A stretch of 64,000 nucleotides of DNA from Dendrocalamus latiflorus (GCA_017311315.1 CM029654.1:806001-870000), one strand, 5' to 3'; shown: positions 31,478 through 43,082, numbered from the stretch's first letter. Notes: generated by a model not told the origin, from the letters alone. Numbers and translations are program-made.

Positions 31478-34400
31478 TCATAGGCTTTCCCTTAAACCTA
31501 TGCCGGCTACATGTTCTCTGAACACGTTGGGTGGTAAGCCTTTAGTAAGCGGATCCGCTAACATCTTTGCGGTACTTATATGCTCAAGACTTATAATTTG
31601 ATCCCGAACTTTGTCTTTCACAACATAGTACTTTATGTCAATGTGTTTGGCAGCACCACTTGACTTATTGTTGTGGGTATACATTACTGCGGGTTCATTA
31701 TCGCAGTACAACTTAAGTGGTCTATTGATATCGTCAACCACTTTTAAACCGGGTATGAACTTTTTTAGCCAGTTCACCTGCCCCGTAGCCTCATAACATG
31801 CTACAAACTCGGCATACATTGTGGACGATGTAGTGACGGTTTGCTTTGAGTTTTTCCACGATATAGCTCCTCCAGCGAGAGTGAACACATATCCAGATGT
31901 CGACTTTCTATCATCTCCCGCATAATCAGAATCTGTATACCCCACTATATGGAGTGAATCTGATCTTCTGTATGTCATCATGAGGCCTTTTGTTCCTTGC
32001 AAATAACGCAAGACTTTCTTTACCAATTTCCAATGTTCTATTCCAGGATTGCTCTGGAATCTGCCAAGTAACCCGGTAACAAACGCTAAGTCAGGGCATG
32101 TACACACTTGAGCATACTGCAAGCTTCCGACAGCTGAAGCATATGGAACCGATTTCATTTGTTCGAGCTCGTACTGGTTCCTGGGGCATTGAAAATCCCC
32201 ATATCTGTCGCCCTTGACTATAGGTGCAGGTGAAAGACTACATTTATGCATACCAAATTTCTTTAAGACTTTTTCTATGTATGCCTTTTGTGACAGTCCC
32301 AATATCCCTTTGTTTCTATCCCGGTGAATTTCGATCCCTAGAACGAACGAAGCTTCACCAAGATCTTTCATATCAAAGTTTGAGGACAAAAACTTCTTTG
32401 TCTCCAGTAGCAGACTGACATCACTACTAGCTAGTAGGATATCATCCACATACAGGATTAGGAAGATAAACTTCCCATCTTTAAACTTTGCATAAACACA
32501 GTTGTCCTCTACATTCTCTTTAAACCCATATTTTCTTATTGTACTGTCAAACTTCAAGTACCACTGTCTTGAAGCTTGCTTTAACCCATAAATTGATTTC
32601 TTTAGGCGGCATCCCATTCTTTCATTTCCTTCCACGACAAAACCTTTCGGTTGTGCCATGTAAACATTTTCCTCCAAATCCCCATTAAGAAATGTCGTCT
32701 TTACATCCATCTGATATAATTCTAAATCATAATGTGCTACTAATGCCATTATGATTCTGAAGGAATCTTTACATGAGACTGGAGAAAAGTTCTCATTGTA
32801 ATCAATCCCTTCTCTTTGCGTAAAGCCTTTTGCCACAAGTCGCGCTTTGTATCTTTCTATATTCCCTTGGGAGTCAAGCTTTGTCTTGTAGACCCATTTA
32901 CAGCCTACTGTTTTGGCTCCTTTAGGAATAATTTCCAAGTCTCAGACTTTATTAGCCTTTATGGACCTCATTTCCTCTTCCATGGCCTCAAGCCATTTTG
33001 AAGAATTTTCGCTTCTCATGGCTTCTTCAAATGAGGTGGGATCATCCTCCATTTGAAATTCCTTTGTATGATAAATCTGATAATCATCAGAAATAGCTGA
33101 TCTTCTTACTCTTTGAGACCTCATCGGGGCCTCCTCATTTGGTACATCTTCTGTTTGAGGCTGTTGTTGCTCCCCCTCATCTGTGGCAATGGGTTCTATA
33201 GGATCCTGAAGAACAGGTTTCTCATTCTCATTCATTGTTGCCATAGAAGGAACAATAACATGTGCTGGCACCACAGTGTCTTGCACCGTCGGTGCAGCGA
33301 CAGCAGGTAGTGTGAAGAATGACTCTTGAATCATCGGAGTGGGCGCATACGCCCGCTTCTCTTCAAGGTCAATCTCCCGAGCTACCATGCTTCCCCTCAT
33401 CATTTCATCCTCTAAGAAGACAGCATGTCTCGTTTCTACAAACTTTGTATATCTGTCTGGACAGTAGAAACGAAAACCTTTTGACTTTTCAGGGTAGCCA
33501 ATGAAATGGCAACTTACTGTTTTGGGATCAAGCTTCCCAAGGTTTGGGTTAAATACTTTAGCCTCAGCAGGACTCCCCTACACACGTAAGTGGTTTAGTG
33601 AGGGAACTCTTCCTGTCCACAACTCGTACGGTGTTTTGGGCACCGACTTACTAGGCACTCTGTTGAGAATATGAATGGCGGTTTTCAACGCCTCCATCCA
33701 TAAACTCAATGGTAGTGTGGAATAGCTCATCATGCTTCGCACCATATCCATCAGGGTACGGTTGCGTCTTTCAGCTACTCCATTTTGCTGAGGTTCGCCC
33801 GATGTAGAATACTGGGCCACTATGCCATTTTCCTGTAAAAACCTTGCAAAAGGTCCAGAAACTTGTCCATATGGGGTATGTCGACTGTAGTACTCCCCCA
33901 CGATCAGATCGGACTATCTTAATCTTTAAATCGTGTTGGTTTTCAACTTCAGCCTTAAATATCTTGAATTTATCCAAAGCTTCATTTCTTTCTTTGATTG
34001 GATAAATATATCTATAACGGGAGTAATCATCCGTGAATGTTATGAACGAGCCATATCCATCCACACTTTTCACAAGAAAAGGACCACAAATGTCTGTGTG
34101 AACAATTTGTAGAACTCCTATGCTTATTTTAGCGTCTTTCTTAATTTTCTTTACATATTTTCCTTTAATGCATTCTCTGCATTGTTCTAGGTCTGAGAAC
34201 TCTAATGGAGGAAGAATATCATTCTTAACTAGTCTTTCTATTCTCCCCCTCGAAATATGGCCTAAACGACAGTGCCATAATTTCGACGACGCATCTAGAG
34301 TTCTCTTTCGTTTCCTGTTTACATTCGTAGACGAGGATTCATTCACTTTTTCGCACGCGACGTTCCCATTATCGCATACAACATTCACATCATTACATAA

Positions 34401-35648
34401 TGATAACAAATAAAGCTTATTTTGTAATATGGCAAGACCAACACATTTATTATTAAACATTATTTCACACTTGCCATTTCCAAAATGACAATCATAACCA
34501 TCATTGTCCAAATTTGAAACACTAATCAAATTCCTCTGTAAAGAGGGAACATAAAGAACATCTCTAAGTAAAAGAGTGAAGCCATCAGCTAGCTCTAATG
34601 AAAGATCGCCAACGGCTTCAACTTCAGCTTGGATTCCATTTGCAACTTTAATGCATCTTTCTTTTCTTTGTGTATTCCTCGTCGAACGGAATCCCTGCAA
34701 ATTATTGGCAACATGAACAGTTGCACCTGAATCAATCCACCAAGTAGATTTTGAATATTGTACATACAGAGATTCATTTATGAACGTAATAATGTTCTCA
34801 CCTTTCTTTGACATAATCATTTTCAAGAAATCGGGACAATCTTTCTTGTAATGTCCCTTTTTCTTGCAATGAAGGCACTGATATTTCTCTACTGTGAAAT
34901 TTTGTTGCTGAGGCTTATGCTGAGGCTTTCCTGTCTTTGAGGAGGAATGGTTAAAGTTCTTTTTCTTGTAGTCCTTCACATAGTTGATAGAACCACCATG
35001 TGAGGATTTAATTCTTTCCTCCTCTTGCACACACATAGCTATGCACTTTTCTAAGTCCCATTTCTCGGGCTGCATGTTGTAGTTGACAACAAAGGTGTCA
35101 AAATCTTTCGGCAAGGAAGCAAAAATCAAATGAATAAGGAACTCATCCTTGAGAGCCAAATCCATTGGTTTAAGCTTGGATGCCAAGTTGCTCATCCTTA
35201 GTATGTGCTCTCTTATGCCACTGCCACCACCAGAGTACCTTTCTGTCATAAGCTGCTTAATCAGCTGTGTAGCATAAGTCTTTGAAGAGCTAGTAAACTG
35301 ACTCTTTATTTTCTCAAGGTACTCTGTGACAGTGTCACACTCTGCGATTGAGCCCACAATTGCAGGCTCAATCGTGTTCTTTATCACAGCCAAATATTTC
35401 TTGTTGGCAGTGATCCACTTTTTATGATCAAGATCATATGACATTTTTATGGGAGCATAGTCCCTCTGTCTGGTCTGCCAAGCAGCATCAGCCTCATTTT
35501 CATCCCTCACCGGTGCCACAGGCTTTGTGGGACACGGTGTGGTGACTACCCAGTCCACCTCAGCCAAGATGAAGGCCAGATCAATCTTCTTCTTCCATTC
35601 ACCGTAGTTGTCTCCTTTGAGAACCGGGATATCCCTGATGTAGCCCAT
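31478..35648 (-). pseudogene. Copia gag-pol polyprotein gene, broken by two stops and one frameshift
   Basis: It starts MGYIRDIPVLKGDNYGEW. Counting from an upstream in-frame GTG at 35672, gag covers ~9-260 and a CX2CX4HX4C zinc knuckle (CLHCKKKGHYKKDC) ~266-279. The protease DSG (WWIDSGATVH) is at ~312-320, the GAG-pre-integrase motif HCRLGH at ~467 and the integrase Asp pair at HTDICGPF (~527) and VRSDRGG (~591). A frameshift near 33895 interrupts the integrase. A UAG at 33578-33580 and a UGA at 32942-32944 both replace an expected Trp. The last segment (31478-32938) holds reverse transcriptase with YVDD and RNase H with TDSDYAGD. Near the RNase H motif, MYAEF is seen where MEAEF is usual. 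No functional polyprotein can be made from this copy. Confidence 0.92.
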
Positions 35649-35659
35649 CAAAGAGTATC

Positions 35660-36953
35660 CTCCTGAAAACACAATTCATATACAGTGAGAACATTTAAAC
35701 ATAATAACAACAACTGCATGCCTTGGTTTCAACGTTGGTTAAAATTAAAACATACAGTTGTTTACACATTAAATCTACATCACCGTTGGGCAGAAATAGA
35801 AATAATGCATAAAATCATCAATTAAAATTATAATACTGTTAACAACAAAATTATATGCCTTATTTCCAACGTTGGTCAAAATACGACATATAATTTTATC
35901 TATACATTAAATCTACATCACCAATGGGCAAAAATAGAAATAATGCATAAAAACATCAATTAAAATTATAATACTGTTATTATCAACGTTGGTCAGAAAA
36001 TAACAATATCATAATTCACAACAATTCTCAAAAATTAAATTTTCCCGTTGGTTCGAATTTAATTGAAAGAGTAATTAACATTAACTTTTGCAGCGGAAAC
36101 ATGAAATTATTCTAAAATAATTCATACTCAGAAGCATTATTACTGTACGCATCTAATCTCTGGAAAAATAACACGTTGGTGCAAAAATTTACAGAGATTT
36201 GATGCAAAATTCATTCAAATTCAATCAAAAACTGCTTCTGAAAAATAAAAAACAAAAAAAACACTGTTCATTTGGCCATTTCGGCCTGTTCCTTCGCAGC
36301 CTCGGCCCACGGCGGCCCGCTCAGCATAGCCGAGCGCGCGCGGCCTCGCGCTGCCCCCGCCCCCAGGCCGCAACCTGGGCCTGGGCCGGGAAACCTCCTC
36401 CCCGCCTAGGCTGGAAGCGGCCCACTGAAAGACGACCGTCCGATGCAATCGGACGGCCGAGCGCGCGCTGCGGGCGGGACAAAATCCCGCAACCCTAACC
36501 CTAATCCCCATTTGCGCCCGCCTCCATGCGAAAAAACCGGACGGGCGACGGCGCGGGCGGTTCCCGAGCTGAGGCGGAGCGGCGGCTCCCCAGGGCGCGG
36601 CGCGCGGGGCGGCTGCGAGGTGGCTCCGGCGGCACCATGGCGGCCTCGGCGACGGCATAAGGCGGCGGTCCCCGCAGCCCTCCTCGCCGGCGCGCGCGTG
36701 CGACCGAGGTTGCGCGCGCGGCCGTCGAGTGGGGCCATGGCGGCACCCATTACCGGCGACGAAGAGCGTCACGGCGACATCGGCGCCGCCCGTCCGATTG
36801 CGTAAGTTCCGCCGCCGATCCAGATCCCATTCCCCTCTCTTTCTTTCTTTTGCCGTTTTCTAGGGTTAGGGGTCTCTTTTCTTTTCTTTTCCGCACGCCG
36901 GTCAACCGACGGCGGTCTTGTTCTTTTCCGTCTAGATCTACACCTAGAATAGG
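35660..36953 (-). other. Copia leader, AT-rich then GC-rich
   Basis: Between the primer-binding site and gag lies an unusually long (~1.3 kb) leader. 36250-36850 is very GC-rich with overlapping open frames (183 aa on the minus strand) that have no recognisable family. 35690-36200 is AT-rich. Just before the gag ATG the minus strand reads TGTGTTTTCAG, a good splice acceptor, so the leader may be spliced. Confidence 0.6.
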
Positions 36954-36965
36954 GCTCTGATACCA
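36954..36965 (-). other. Primer-binding site of the Copia element
   Basis: The minus strand reads TGGTATCAGAGC next to the 5' LTR, complementary to the 3' end of initiator methionine tRNA. Confidence 0.92.
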
Positions 36966-36966
36966 T

Positions 36967-37434
36967 TGTTAGGTCCCTTAGGATCTTCTAGGGGTAGATC
37001 TGAGGGGTTCTAGATCTGAACTCGAGAGAGAAAAGGAGAGAGAGAGAGAACATTAGGGTTTGGATACCGACCGTCCGATTACGTGGAGGAGGAGCTGGCC
37101 ATCGCTGGTTCGTCGGTGAAGTCTGCGCACGGGCAGCGACGGTCGGGGAAGAGGAGCGGGGTCTCCCTGGCGGCGGCGATCTGTAGGGAGATAGAGGTGG
37201 CGGTGGTAGTTCCCGTCGCTGGAGCGCCCCCTTTCAGATCGGGCTAGGGTTTGTCGGTGGGGATGGTGGCGACACGGCCAACCTCGGTGTTTGTGCCGCC
37301 CCGACCCCCACCTCTATTTATTGTGGCGCTGGCGACAGGGGCCCACCAGCCAATAGGGCTGGGCGCCCCCGATCAGGGCGCGTTCAGGGGGGGCCATTTG
37401 GCCGTTGGGCCAAATGGTTGAGATCACTCTAACA
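36967..37434 (-). repeat. 5' LTR of the Copia element
   Basis: 468 bp, TGTTAG to CTAACA. It differs from the left LTR mainly by GA-rich microsatellite expansion near 37030 and a deletion in the GCGGCGGCG region. Confidence 0.93.
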
Positions 37435-37614
37435 TTACCATCATCAGCACACAGACCGCTCAATTAGATCTGATAGCATTTGAGCTTAAGCCGGAAAATG
37501 ACTTAAAAATAGCACAATCCAAATATCCAATTGACCTAGAGGATTCACTCCAACGCGGTTAAAGATGATCATGTCGCGCTTTCGTCAGAGGATGGCTAAT
37601 TTGACTTAGCATTA

Positions 37615-37940
37615 GGACATGTACAATGGAGAGACAGGAGTCCGTCTATAAGATGCTGAAATATGATATAGAGACAGTGAAAAGACGGTTCATACAATGG
37701 AGTATTTATTTTAGTGTCTTTAAGTAATTTAATATTTTGCATGTGGTTAAGATGAACTTGGAGTCTCCAACTCATACAATGTCTTCTTTGTCTGTCTTTA
37801 AGCCTTGACTTCAGCGTAGAGACGAGCTGCTCACCGTCTCTTCGTGAAGAGACGCGGAGGCCGTCTCTTGACCATGCAAGGAGTATTTTACAAAAAGTAT
37901 TGAGATGGAGACGGCTTGAAGAGACCCATTGTACATGCCC
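37615..37940. mobile_element. Tourist-like (PIF/Harbinger) MITE
   Basis: 326 bp with ends GGACATGTACAATGG and, reverse-complemented, GGGCATGTACAATGG, flanked by TTA on both sides (37612-37614, 37941-37943). The TTA duplication is typical of Tourist MITEs. Confidence 0.85.
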
Positions 37941-37943
37941 TTA

Positions 37944-38510
37944 GATAACTCATCCAAGGAAGGGAGGGAGGAACGGCGTTCCAACCTCGGCATGCTCGAT
38001 CGCGAGAATCTTAGCTCCTCCCCCTCATGCCGCCACCAATCGCCGGAGCGCCGCCGCTCCCGAGCATCTCCGCCGCGGCCCTCTACATTGCTCCTCGAGG
38101 CCGCCGCCGCAGCGGCGACGGGGACGATCCGAGTACCCGCCCCTCCTCTACCTTCTCTTGCTGAATCTGGGCCGCGCAAAGTTGATCCGACAGCGAAATT
38201 ATCCAAGGATCTAACGTGTCGGCTACAAGGGTATTTCAAGGTAACTGAAGGGCCTTTCTGAAAAACTACACCCTACGTTTTCCTAGCCAATCCTAACCGC
38301 GGAATCTTGATCGGACGGTCAAATGGCAGCAGGGGCCGGTCGGTGGACGATATATATACCCGCAGCAAGGATGGGTTCAGAGTTTCAGACTTGAGACAGG
38401 CAAGCTGCACCTGAATCATTTGGTCTTTTCTCTTTGTTTATGTGTTAATCTCTTGTCGATTACCATCACTGGCAATGGCTCCTCTGCTCGTAATAAGCAC
38501 TCCCCGTTAG
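37944..38510. other. GC-rich region with a short open frame; no gene recognised
   Basis: A plus-strand frame to 38261 (PSLAESGPRKVDPTAKLS and neighbours) has no known family. A plus-strand TATATATACC near 38351 could be a promoter, but no gene follows it in frame. Confidence 0.25.
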
Positions 38511-38520
38511 GCTTATCGGG

Positions 38521-38824
38521 TTAATTGTAGGGTAGAACAGCCGTGCCAGAAGTCTTTGTGTCTGGAAGCCCCAGCGTGAGGCTCGTCGGCATCCCGTCGA
38601 ACCCGAGGTACTGCGGAATGTTGCTGACGAACCAGATGGCCAGCCAGGAGCATGAGCGCCAGGTCGCGGTTCCGGACGTGGTGCTGCCCGATGTTGCGCT
38701 GGTTGATCCGCGTCACGACGACGAAGCGCACCAGCCACAGAGCGCTGCCCGCCACGGCGAGCGCCAGGAAGCCGCTCTTGATCTGGTGCGAGCCGCGGGA
38801 GAAGTCCCGGCTCTTCTTGGCCAT
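38521..38824 (-). pseudogene. Small two-helix membrane protein gene with a one-base frameshift
   Basis: On the minus strand it starts MAKKSRDFSRGSHQIKSG, followed by a hydrophobic helix (FLALAVAGSALWLVRFVVV), RNRDLALMLLA, and then a one-base shift at about 38636-38648. In the shifted frame it continues IWFVSNIPQYLGFDGMPTSL to a stop at 38521. Both parts look like real coding sequence (hydrophobic helices, conserved-looking loop), so I infer a ~100-aa membrane protein broken by one base, or a sequencing error. I do not recognise the family. The unshifted frame runs to 38513. Confidence 0.5.
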
Positions 38825-38911
38825 GACTTCCGTGGCGGTGGCCGGGAGAGACGCCCGGAATAGGCAGCCCGCAGCCGTCCGTCGTTACATCTCGCCGACG
38901 TTTGCCGTTAC

Positions 38912-39040
38912 GTCGCGCGCGTGGCCAAAACATTTGGATAACGCAAAAGGTAAAGGGCTTTATTGTAAAAACGTGTGTGCTGTCGCGCGCGTGGCCAAAA
39001 CATTTGGATAAAATAGAAGTTAAGGGCTTTATTGTAAATG
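38912..39040. repeat. 70-bp tandem duplication
   Basis: GTCGCGCGCGTGGCCAAAAC through AAGGGCTTTATTGTAAA is present at 38912 and again at 38982, with about 8 differences near the middle. Confidence 0.85.
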
Positions 39041-39296
39041 GGTTTGATTGGGGTTCAATCGCCCAACAACTCGTCGACCTCGTTGGCGGCGGCGGCGACG
39101 CCCGTCGCGAGGAGGACCAAGCCGTTGCCTCCGCCGTAGCGGACATTTACCATGGCCTCGTGCTCTCCAACAACTTCGCGGGCGTAAGTACACCCACTCC
39201 GCCCAAACCCTCTCCCCACTCGTCCAATTCGCGTCCTCACACCTCTCCGCCGCGCAGATCGCCGTCGGCCTCGTCAAGGATTTACCACGCAACGCT
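39041..39296 (+). other. Possible two-exon gene fragment, unrecognised
   Basis: An open frame (GFDWGSIAQQLVDLVGGGGD to YHGLVLSNNFAG) ends at a consensus donor GGCGTAAGT (39184). After about 70 bp, GCGCAG precedes a second frame (IAVGLVKDLPRNAEG). The frame and splice signals look gene-like, but I do not recognise the protein and no further exons were identified. Confidence 0.25.
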
Positions 39297-39642
39297 GAAG
39301 GATTTCGACCAGTTTCAACCAATCCGGGACTCGTCGTATCCAGTCACATTTGGGTATGAACTGGGAGTTGTACAGTTGATGCATCATGCTACGGCTCATG
39401 GGCGGATCGGTCACCGATGCCAGCCCGTTGCGAGTTAGATTAGATGCGTGCTTTAGCTGATTCATCGTGATATAGTTTGGATTTGGGGGATTGTTTGTTG
39501 AATCCGAGTTCATCAGTGCTGGGGTTCATCACTCACGCTGTAACCCACCGATTTGGGCATGTTTCAGTCGATCCATCAACTGAAAACCTCTGATTTGACA
39601 TGTCATATGTAGGCCATGACAGTTTCAGCCTATGCTTTCTTA

Positions 39643-40196
39643 CCATGTGTTTGGTTGCAAGGACTAGGTGGGACGGGATGGGATGATCCGTTTTTGTAGG
39701 TGTTTGGATGGGAGACAAGCAGAGTCAAGGACATCCCACTAGAAATATTCCTTGTAGATCCGGGACTAGGCAATCCTCTTTTTTTTCATGGGACGGAGTC
39801 ATCCCACATGGGATGGAGTCATCCCACCTGCAATCCTCTTTTTTTCATGGGACGGAATCATCCCACATGGGATAGAGTCATCCCACCTCTTTATTTTTTT
39901 AAGTACTGTTTTGTTTAAAATTTTTTTTAAAAAAACTCAAAGGCTTATGTGTAGAAACATATCAACAATAGCCTTCAATTTTTTTTTAAAAAAAAAACTC
40001 AAATGCTACACATGTCCCACCTTCATCTTTCCATCCAAACAAAGGATGGGACCATTCCATCCCACTTTATCCTTCCAACCAAACAAAAAACAGGGATGAC
40101 TCTATCCCCCCAACCAAACAAAAAATGGGATCATCCCATCCCAAAACCAGGGACAGGACCATCCCATCCCACCTTGTCCCTAAACCAAACACAACC
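39643..40196. mobile_element. Tourist-like MITE with internal duplication
   Basis: The ends CCATGTGTTTGGTT and, reverse-complemented, GGTTGTGTTTGGTT are flanked by TTA (39640-39642, 40197-40199). The interior repeats TCATGGGACGGA-TCATCCCACATGGGAT twice (about 39787 and 39846), each copy itself a near-palindrome (ATCCCACATGGGAT). Confidence 0.75.
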
Positions 40197-40921
40197 TTAG
40201 TTACTAATTGGGGTTCACATTGGCATGCGCTATGCTGTACCTTTTGGATTTGCGCATGTTTGTCAATTTTGATGAGATTTTAGGCCTGATTTTCATTCGA
40301 TAACTTTGATGTTTTTAGAAAAAAATATGTATTGATCCTAAAAACCTTTTGAGGTTCTCAACCTATCTGTTGGGCTATCAGGGTATCACCTTGTTATGGT
40401 AGGGGTAGGTCAGGATGGCTTAGGATGGCTTTTCTTGCGGAGACTCTGATCTAGAGACTAACCGGTTTAGAACTTAATTACTTTATTGCTTGATTATGAA
40501 TGGAGCGGCTCCTCTCTTTATATAGAGATAATATCATATCTATACTATTTAGATATAAAGATATGTACAAGGTTATTAAGACGGTAAGGCGAGGCGATCC
40601 ACCCCCCTCACACCTTTTAAGCGGTAAGGCGCGAGGCGAGGTGACACCTTACACATCCTAAGACGTTAAGGGGCAGCAAATAAAATGAGCATTTTAGCAT
40701 CACATATGTATCTTGTTGTTACCAATTCTTAAGCCCATGTAGCACTCATCCCTCTTTTCAATTGCTCTTCTCCCATGTAGCATCCACCCCCCTTGGCCAC
40801 TCGCAAGTTTCAACATAAATAGAACACAACTAGCCACTGCCCACCCACTTCTTTTCTTTCTTCCCTTTTCTCTCTCATTCTTTTTTTCTCCAGTTCAGCT
40901 GATTGCTCCGGGCCTTTGCTG

Positions 40922-42071
40922 GAGAAAATTGATCATTTGCTACTTTGAAGAGTGGGCTTCGCAAAATTGCCACTTTCAAAATTGGCTTCGCAAAAATGCC
41001 ATGCAGTACATTTACCTCTTGATTACCATGCCATTTGAGCCATTTAACTCATTTAATATTTTTTTTCTAATTTCAGGGGCAGGAAAAGACCTTTCTACCC
41101 TCGAAGCACCCATCGATCCACCCGCTTAAGCCGACCGCGACGCCGGCGAGCCGCTGCGGCGAGCGATGGCGTCGAGCGATGCGGACAAGTTGCTGCGGCG
41201 GATCGCCGCGTCGTTCGAGGAGCTCGCGGCCGTCGCCAAGCAGCAGCAGCCCGCGGGGGCGGGGGCGATGGAGGTGGGGGACTTCTCGCGTGCGTGCTCC
41301 CACGTCTCCGTCCTTTTCGGCTGCCTCGGCATCGCCTTCAAGTTTGCCGAGATGGACTACATCTCCAAGGCAAGGCGGCGGCTGCTCCCCTCCCCTCTCC
41401 GCTCTCTACTGCTCAAGGCTTTTCACCTCCCCGTTCATATCGATTCCTCTCTAGATCGAGTACTTCCTTACTGCTTGGGGCGAGTTAATTGTTTGGTACA
41501 CTGCTTAGATCTATTCCCCTCTCCGCTCTCTAGATGATTGAGGTGATCTCCTGAACTTGAGTTGTTTAAGGCTAATTTAGGTTTGGGCGAAATGATATCA
41601 AATTCTCGACTAGCTAAGTCAAGTAGGTTGTGTGCATCATGATCAGATCATCTAATCCAGATATTCTGCTATGTTTGGTTCGATGGATGCTTAAGGTGTT
41701 AGAATCCCTATCTACTACTTCAATTGCGTTAGTACTACTGCTTAGCAAACGAAGTGTGCTGCCAGCTTGCATGTGCTGTTGTTATCAAAATCTTATATAC
41801 GTCTGCGTGCTTGGTGATGTTGCTTTGGTTCCTGACTAGATGCCCATTGTTATCTCATATCTGGTTAATATCTCATATCTGTTTCACTTAGCAAGGGTAG
41901 AAAGGTCTTTTCCTACCTCTGAAATTAGAAAAAATATTAAATGAGTTAAATGGCTCAAATGTCATGGTAATCAAGAGGTAAATGTACTGCATGGCATTTT
42001 TGCGAAGCCAATTTTGAAAGTGGCAATTTTGCGAAGCCCACTCTTCAAAGTGGCAAATGATCAATTTTCTC
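40922..42071. mobile_element. Pack-MULE (Mutator-like element) with captured ACD11-like exon
   Basis: Long terminal inverted repeats, 40922-41100 and 41895-42071, are nearly identical over ~178 bp and start GAGAAAATTGATCATTTG. They are flanked by a perfect 10-bp duplication GCCTTTGCTG (40912-40921, 42072-42081; the usual Mutator size is 9-11 bp). The ~790-bp interior is host-gene sequence, not transposase. Confidence 0.9.
41166..41369 (+). pseudogene. Exon 1 of an ACD11-like glycolipid-transfer-domain gene, captured
   Basis: 68 codons from the ATG: MASSDADKLLRRIAASFEEL, then DFSRACSHVSVLFGCLGIAF ending KFAEMDYISK. This matches the N-terminus of plant ACD11-type proteins (GLTP superfamily, ceramide-1-phosphate transfer, linked to control of cell death). 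The exon ends at AAG followed by GCAAGG, i.e. a GC donor or a mutated GT donor. Intron-like sequence then runs to 41890. Only exon 1, its 5' UTR and part of intron 1 are present, so no lipid-transfer protein can be made. GC-rich, unlike its surroundings. Confidence 0.8.
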
Positions 42072-42226
42072 GCCTTTGCTGGCCACCCACTTTTCTTTAT
42101 TCCCCTGCCTCTCTCCTCTCTCTTTCTTCATCACCTGAAGGCTTCTCAGCCACACGTTACTTTTCTTTATTTCTTCTCTTCTTCCTCCTTTGCCTTATCT
42201 TCTTTCCACCCTTTTTCTTAGCAACA

Positions 42227-42437
42227 CTCGTGCTGGACGGCGGAGGTGCAGTGGAGATCGATGTGCTCCTTGCGTTTCTCCGCGGGGTGCGTGACCCCTA
42301 CGTTGCCATGTCCGGGTGGGACGCGGCCTCGCCGTCTGTGCCCTGCTCCTGGCGGGGCGTTGCGTGTGTGCCCAGCACCGGCCGCATCATCGAGTTGCTG
42401 CTCCTGTGGCTCCGCCTCTTCGGCTCCATCTCCCCGG
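42227..42437 (+). pseudogene. N-terminal (LRRNT_2) fragment of an LRR receptor-like kinase
   Basis: The frame reads DGGGAVEIDVLLAFLRGVRD, then SGWDAASPSVPCSWRGVAC and STGRIIEL. The pattern E-x-x-x-LLxF...W...PCxWxGVxC is the LRRNT_2 cap of receptor-like kinases (for example the At4g36180 type). It breaks off after about 70 residues in CCTAAGGCG repeats. A hydrophobic stretch precedes it (FLLCLIFFPPFFLATLVL), perhaps the signal peptide. A captured fragment without LRR array or kinase. Confidence 0.75.
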
Positions 42438-43082
42438 CTTCTCCCCCTACTGTATGCCGCGGGTGTCGCCTCCTCCATGCCTAAGGCGTTGCCTCAAGCC
42501 TTCCCGACGCCATATGCCGCCTAAGCGATGCCTTAGAGACGCCTTCATCCTAAGGTGGATGCCTTAGGAATGCACGGCAAGGTGGGGCGACGCCTTGCGC
42601 CCCCCCAAGCCGCCTTACCGCCTAAGCAACGCCTTAATAAGCATGGATATGCATCTAACTATTCATAATATAAAGATACGCATCTAACTTTTCCTAATAT
42701 GAAGATATGCTAAGATTATATCCTAAATAGCCGCTAAAGGACTATGCTACAGTGCTGCACGGTATTGTTCGTGCTACAATACTCGCAATGATGCAGTTCC
42801 GCGCTGTAACACTTTATCCCTCGTGGAGAGACAGCTTGTCCTCGAGCTGTCAGGTGGCAGCCACGGACTAAGACCTTCATGTCCCCATGTCGACGAAATG
42901 GCACAATGCCGCCGCGCGACGTGGAAGATGATCAGCGAAGTCTCGATGCATAATAGCGAGGATAACAACCCTCTAGTTTTGGTTGGCGTCATAAGGGTCG
43001 CCGATGGCAAGGGCAAACGGTGTAGGTTAGCAACAACCTTCTTGGTCTGAGATGCAACGGTTGTGAGAAAGATGCGACGACG

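Larger units (their letters stand above)
30818..37434 (-). mobile_element. Complete Copia LTR retrotransposon, coding region decayed
   Basis: A 6.6-kb element on the minus strand with a perfect 5-bp TSD TTACC (30813-30817, 37435-37439). LTRs of 472 and 468 bp start TGTTAG and end CTAACA. The minus-strand order is 5' LTR (right), initiator-Met-type primer-binding site, long GC-rich leader, gag, protease, integrase, reverse transcriptase, RNase H, polypurine tract, 3' LTR (left). Integrase before reverse transcriptase defines Copia (Pseudoviridae order). At least three disabling changes in the coding region make it non-autonomous. Confidence 0.95.
40578..42640. mobile_element. Inverted-repeat element carrying an LRR-kinase fragment (hosts the Pack-MULE)
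   Basis: The left end TTATTAAGACGGTAAGGCG and the right end, reverse-complemented (TTATTAAGGCG...GGTAAGGCGG), are similar. The right side has clustered CGCCTTA/CCTAAGC words. It interrupts the LTR that begins at 40392. No clear target duplication was found, so the superfamily is open and the boundaries are approximate. Confidence 0.5.

Noticed and set aside
33578..33901. Integrase fragment as a separate gene
   Set aside because: It is the same Copia polyprotein in a shifted frame, separated only by the frameshift near 33895.
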